Part shown: in pieces, positions 60,920 to 64,000 of the stretch | How positions within the stretch are numbered: the first letter of the stretch is position 1 | Layout: every line of letters begins with the position of its first letter | DNA from: an uncultured Chloroflexota bacterium | GTDB taxonomy: Bacteria; Chloroflexota; Chloroflexia; Thermomicrobiales; UBA6265 | Direction: 5' to 3' | NCBI GenBank assembly: GCA_937901745.1 | Contig: CALGSZ010000106.1 | Location: 186,001 to 250,000 of the forward strand | DNA: 64,000 nt | Notes under the pieces: generated by a model | What the model saw: the letters and a program-made list of their open reading frames with translations, nothing else | Databases searched by the model: none | What the model was told of the DNA's origin: nothing | Translations under genes and position numbers: made by a program

Positions 60920-61329
60920 GCGCCCGCCAGCGGGTCTACTCCGGCGCGCCCTGGGAGCAGAATTTCGGCTACTGCCGAGCCACCCGCGTCGGCGACCTTA
61001 TCTACGTTGCCGGCACGACGGCCACGAAGGACGGCCTGCCCTATGCTCCTGACGATCCGGGTGCGCAAGCCCGGCACATCCTGGAGACCATCGCCGGAGC
61101 GCTCTCAGAGCTTGGCGCGTCGCTTGCCGATGTCGTGCGCTATCGCGTCTACATCACGGACCTCGCGCACGTCGAACCCGTCATGACGGAACTCGGACGA
61201 TCCTTCAGTGACGTCCATCCGACGGGCACGCTGGTCGAAGTCAAAGGACTGATTCGTCCGGAGCCCTTGGTCGAAATCGAAGGTGACGCGGTCGCCGGGA
61301 GCGCGTCGCCGGTTGCGCGCCCCGCCTGA
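60916..61329 (+). CDS. RidA/YjgF-family protein without the deaminase arginine
   Basis: A 137-residue protein of the chorismate-mutase-like RidA fold: FGYCRATRVGDLIYVAGTTA, ARHILETIAGALSELGASLA, DVVRYRVYITDLAHVEPVMT and TLVEVKGLIRPEPLVEIEGD. The arginine that binds the substrate carboxylate in true RidA imine deaminases (in an ARSxV-like strand) is replaced: the strand here reads HPTGTLVEV. It thus belongs to one of the other YjgF subfamilies, some of which work in ring-cleavage pathways. ATGA overlap with the VOC gene fixes the start. Confidence 0.88.
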   Translation: MSARQRVYSGAPWEQNFGYCRATRVGDLIYVAGTTATKDGLPYAPDDPGAQARHILETIAGALSELGASLADVVRYRVYITDLAHVEPVMTELGRSFSDVHPTGTLVEVKGLIRPEPLVEIEGDAVAGSASPVARPA

Positions 61330-61368
61330 TTGAAAGCACCCGCGAGCTAGGCCCGGGCATGCCGAAGC

Positions 61369-61390
61369 GGGGAGGGCAGCCGCCCTCCCC
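61369..61390. terminator. Shared hairpin between the RidA-like gene and ilvE
   Basis: Perfect 9-bp stem (61369-61377 with 61382-61390), loop of four, between the two convergent stop codons (61329 and 61397). No T-run on either side. Confidence 0.6.
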
Positions 61391-61396
61391 CAAGCC

Positions 61397-62353
61397 TCAT
61401 ACTCTGGCAGCGGCCGGCGTCAGCGCCCCGACCGGTGTCCGCCAGTGGTCATACTTCGTCTCCTGCCCCCGGACGACCCGCGCGAAAAGCGAATCCAGCT
61501 CTCGGGTCACCGGGCCGATCTCCCCATTGCCGATCGTGTACTTGTCGATCGAGACGATCGGGCTGATCTCAGCGGCGGTGCCGCACAGGAAGACCTCGTC
61601 CGCGACGTATAGCTCGGTCCTATCGACCGTCCGCTCGTCGACCGGTAGCCGTAGCTCCTCCCGGGCGAGCGTCAGCAGTGCATCCCGCGTGATGCTCTCC
61701 AGGATGCTGCTGGTCAGGTCGGGAGTGATCAGCCGTCCGTTTCGGACGAGCATGACGCAGGCACCCGGCGCCTCCGCGACCTTCCCCGCGGAGTTGAGAA
61801 GCAGCGCCGTGTTGTAGCCATCGAGCGCCGCCTCCATGCGCGCGAGCTGCCCGTTCCGGTAGTTAGACAGGTTCTTGACGCGCGGGGGCATCACGTCCTC
61901 AGAAATGCGGCGCCAGGAGCTAACGCGGGCGGTCATCGTCATGCCGGTGCCGAGGTGCGAGGGCATCCGCTTGGTCCAGATATGTATCGCCGGGCGAAGC
62001 TGAGGCAGGTCGTAGCGAGAGGCGTAGGAGTCCTGATGGTAGGCCAGCGGGAAGATGTACGTGTCCTCCCTGGGATTGTTGGCTCGCAGGAGATCCACAA
62101 TCGCCTGAGTCAGCTCCTCGATCGAGTAATCAATTGGGAGTCGGACGAGCTTCATGGATCGGTGCAGGCGCTCCAAGTGCTCACGCAGGCGGAAGACGTA
62201 GAGCTCTTCGCGCTCCTCGTTCCAATAGGCGCGAATGCCCTCGAAGACCGCGCCGACTGTTGACCACCCGAGCTCGGAGATGTGGATCGTCCCCTCCTCC
62301 CAGCGACGGAGTTCCCCATTGAGCCACAGGTACTGCGGATATTGGATGCTCAC
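61397..62353 (-). CDS. ilvE: Branched-chain amino acid aminotransferase
   Basis: Fold-type IV PLP aminotransferase transferring amino groups between glutamate and branched-chain 2-oxoacids. The 318-residue protein starts YLWLNGELRRWEEGTIHISE, then GAVFEGIRAYW, the PLP lysine in PPRVKNLSNYRNGQLA, the phosphate-binding LTSSILESITRDALL, and ADEVFLCGTAAEISPIVSID. The GTG start has GGAG nine bases upstream. Could also act as a D-amino-acid or aromatic aminotransferase, but EGIRAYW and GTAAEI favour IlvE. Confidence 0.93.
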   Translation of the reverse strand: MSIQYPQYLWLNGELRRWEEGTIHISELGWSTVGAVFEGIRAYWNEEREELYVFRLREHLERLHRSMKLVRLPIDYSIEELTQAIVDLLRANNPREDTYIFPLAYHQDSYASRYDLPQLRPAIHIWTKRMPSHLGTGMTMTARVSSWRRISEDVMPPRVKNLSNYRNGQLARMEAALDGYNTALLLNSAGKVAEAPGACVMLVRNGRLITPDLTSSILESITRDALLTLAREELRLPVDERTVDRTELYVADEVFLCGTAAEISPIVSIDKYTIGNGEIGPVTRELDSLFARVVRGQETKYDHWRTPVGALTPAAARV

Positions 62354-62562
62354 TCAGCCGCTCCTCCACTTTCGCCGTCTCGCCGCGGACGCGGCGCGGC
62401 TGACCGATACCTGTGCCCGCCGAGCAAGCGTTGATATGCGGCTCAGGGGCCATGTCATGGTAGCCGACTCAGGCCGCTGGTGGCTGGCAGGCATGAGTCG
62501 TCACCGGAGGGTCTGTGTTCACGAGAAACGGGGGTTGCCGCCACCAGAGCTAGGCGAGATAA

Positions 62563-62590
62563 CCAGGGGCGCCTTTGAAAGCGCCCCTGG
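62563..62590 (-). terminator. Hairpin after the second oligopeptide-binding protein gene
   Basis: Perfect 10-bp stem (62563-62572 with 62581-62590), 8-base loop, 18 bases after the stop; only TTAT follows on the minus strand. Bases 62354-62562, up to the ilvE start, hold no gene I can support. Confidence 0.65.
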
Positions 62591-62608
62591 ATCGTCTCGT
62601 TCTGGTTG

Positions 62609-64000
62609 CTAGTCGTCCTGCCGGCCCTCGACGAACACTTTCGTCAGCATGCGGACGTAGATGTTGCCGTCCGGCACGACGTACCCCTGTTGGTTGACGG
62701 GCATTCCCTTGACCCACGGCTTGAAGACGTACTGATCCAGCCGGTAGACGAGCGGGATGTAGCCGACATCTTCCTGGATGATCTGCTCACACCGGCGGTA
62801 GATGTCGAGCCGCTTCTGCTGATCCGGCTCAGCCTTCCCCGCGTTGACCAGGTCGTCAAACTCATCGTTCGACCACGCTTGGCGCTTGCCAGAGGACTTG
62901 CGGCTGTAGAACATGTCCCCGTAGCCGTTGTTCGGGTCCGGGTAGTCGTACCACCAGCGAATGAAGACCAGCTGCCACTTGTTCTCGAAGAGCTGCTGCG
63001 AGAAGTTCGCCTGCGGCACCGTCTGGATCTTGACGTCCATGCCGAGATTCTGCCGCAGCTGGTCGACGATGTCGTTCGCCATGATGTCGGCGTTGTAGTT
63101 CTCTTCCTGTGCCCGCATCCACATCGTGATCTCGGGCCAGTTCTTGCCTCCCTCGAACTCCGTGCCCTGCAGCGCGGCCAACGCCTTCTCCGGGTCGAAG
63201 TCCTGGATTTCTTGAAGCGTCGGGTCGTCGAGGAAGCCGAACACACCCGGCGGCACCATGCAGTAGGCCGGTGCGACCAGCCCATTCGTCACCGTGACAA
63301 GCCGCTCCCGGTCGATGGCGTGGCTAAGCGCCTTGCGGACCTCCAGTCGGTCGAACGGCGGGATCCCGTTCGACGGGAGCAGCATCCAGATGCCTGGGTA
63401 GACGTAGGGCTGGAGCTGCTGCGAAAGCTCGGCGTCCTCCGCGTAGCGCAAGTAATCGGAGGAGCTGAGTACCGTCCAGTCGAGCCGCTGATCGCCGGTG
63501 CCACTCTCGTACGCCAGCACCGTGTTCGACGCCGGGATAATCGGGGTGATCACCTTCGTCAGTTTGATGTTCTCCGCGTCCCAATAGCCCTCGTTCTTGG
63601 ACATCTCGATCTTGACGTCAGGTTCCCAGACGTCCACCTTGAACGGGCCGTTCGAGACGATCGGTCCCTGGGTGCCGAGCGCCCACTCGGGTCCGTATTT
63701 CTCGACTTCCCACCGCGGCGCCGGCACGGCCGCCTGATAGGCGACGACCTGCGGGAAGAACGCTCGCGGGCCTTCCATCGTCACCTCGAGCGTCCAGTCA
63801 TCAATGGCGCGGACTCCGACATCCTCCGCCGTGGGAATCTTGCCGTGCAACGGGTCGTCTGGATTGTCGATTGGGGTCTGGGTGTTGAACGCTTCGGCGT
63901 ATTTGATGTCAAAGAGGAATCCGGCATACGGCGCGCCCGTCGCGGGATCGAGCTGGCGGCGCCAGGAGTAGACGAAATCGTGGGCGGTGACGGGATTGCC
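62609..64000 (-). CDS. ABC transporter substrate-binding protein, family 5 (partial, C-terminal part)
   Basis: Oligopeptide/dipeptide-type solute-binding protein. The reverse-strand frame is open to base 64000, giving 463 residues and lacking the signal peptide and N-terminus. The visible start NPVTAHDFVYSWRRQLDP is the conserved segment, followed by VRAIDDWTLEVTMEGPRAFF, KALSHAIDRERLVTVTNGLV, DPEKALAALQGTEF and ECxIP-type VGYIPLVYRLDQYVFKPWVK. Related to the protein at 29639-31468 but clearly diverged. It lies upstream of ilvE on the same strand, with its own hairpin terminator between. No permease genes inside the window. Confidence 0.93.
   Translation of the reverse strand, partial: GNPVTAHDFVYSWRRQLDPATGAPYAGFLFDIKYAEAFNTQTPIDNPDDPLHGKIPTAEDVGVRAIDDWTLEVTMEGPRAFFPQVVAYQAAVPAPRWEVEKYGPEWALGTQGPIVSNGPFKVDVWEPDVKIEMSKNEGYWDAENIKLTKVITPIIPASNTVLAYESGTGDQRLDWTVLSSSDYLRYAEDAELSQQLQPYVYPGIWMLLPSNGIPPFDRLEVRKALSHAIDRERLVTVTNGLVAPAYCMVPPGVFGFLDDPTLQEIQDFDPEKALAALQGTEFEGGKNWPEITMWMRAQEENYNADIMANDIVDQLRQNLGMDVKIQTVPQANFSQQLFENKWQLVFIRWWYDYPDPNNGYGDMFYSRKSSGKRQAWSNDEFDDLVNAGKAEPDQQKRLDIYRRCEQIIQEDVGYIPLVYRLDQYVFKPWVKGMPVNQQGYVVPDGNIYVRMLTKVFVEGRQDD

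Overview
The window is a GC-rich (roughly two-thirds G+C), densely packed bacterial chromosome segment with mostly housekeeping content and no phage, IS, CRISPR or rRNA/tRNA genes that I can see. The gene set suggests a Chloroflexota bacterium, most like class Thermomicrobia (Sphaerobacter/Nitrolancea type). Pointers are a PASTA-domain Ser/Thr kinase, a RodA-PBP pair, an hspR-clpB heat-shock operon, an aerobic CO-dehydrogenase-like coxSLM cluster of form II, MEP-pathway isoprenoid synthesis (ispE), many GTG/TTG starts and several apparently leaderless genes. This assignment is an inference from gene content, not from a database search.

Layout. 1-1.8 kb: pnp (partial) and rpsO on the minus strand, with a U-tract terminator and a long structured pnp leader between them. 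1.8-7.2 kb: plus strand, an MTA phosphorylase, overlapping rodA/ftsW and penicillin-binding protein genes, a zincin-like metalloprotein and a multi-span membrane protein. 7.2-10.6 kb: gyrB and plsX, then convergent HU. 10.8-16.4 kb: DUF4272 and DUF5808 proteins, an HMG-CoA-lyase-like enzyme, a methyltransferase, a degenerate SGNH protein, an M42 aminopeptidase and mutM. 16.5-21.5 kb: minus strand, an orphan small protein, an M48 protease, an MMPL transporter and a Nif3-like protein.

21.6-28.3 kb: plus-strand run of selD (apparently itself a selenoprotein, with an in-frame UGA), a diacylglycerol-kinase-like gene, ksgA and ispE linked by ATGA overlaps, a PASTA kinase and a degenerate ComEC-like protein. 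28.3-38.8 kb: minus strand, a CvpA-zinc ribbon fusion, an oligopeptide-binding protein, a second M42 peptidase, a DUF3352 protein, small membrane proteins, and hspR-clpB behind a textbook promoter with a HAIR-like operator. 38.9-46.4 kb: a glycerophosphodiesterase, then coxS-coxL-coxM, a DsbA-like protein, an unknown secreted protein and a cysteine-rich MarR regulator with a palindromic operator.

46.6-50 kb: a PD-(D/E)XK-like unknown protein divergent from a winged-helix-like protein, followed by a thiamine-diphosphate enzyme. 50-58.3 kb: a minus-strand surface-glycan locus with three GT-C-type membrane proteins, a UDP-galactopyranose-mutase-like flavoprotein and GtrA. 58.5-64 kb: an S41 protease lacking its catalytic lysine, a VOC plus RidA-like gene pair, ilvE, and a second oligopeptide-binding protein cut by the window end.

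The strongest points for follow-up are the Sec-encoding selD with its SECIS-like hairpin, the pnp leader structure, the HAIR-like hspR operator, the MarR protein with a four-cysteine tail, and several family members that have lost catalytic residues (SGNH, ComEC-like, S41, DsbA-like, RidA-like).
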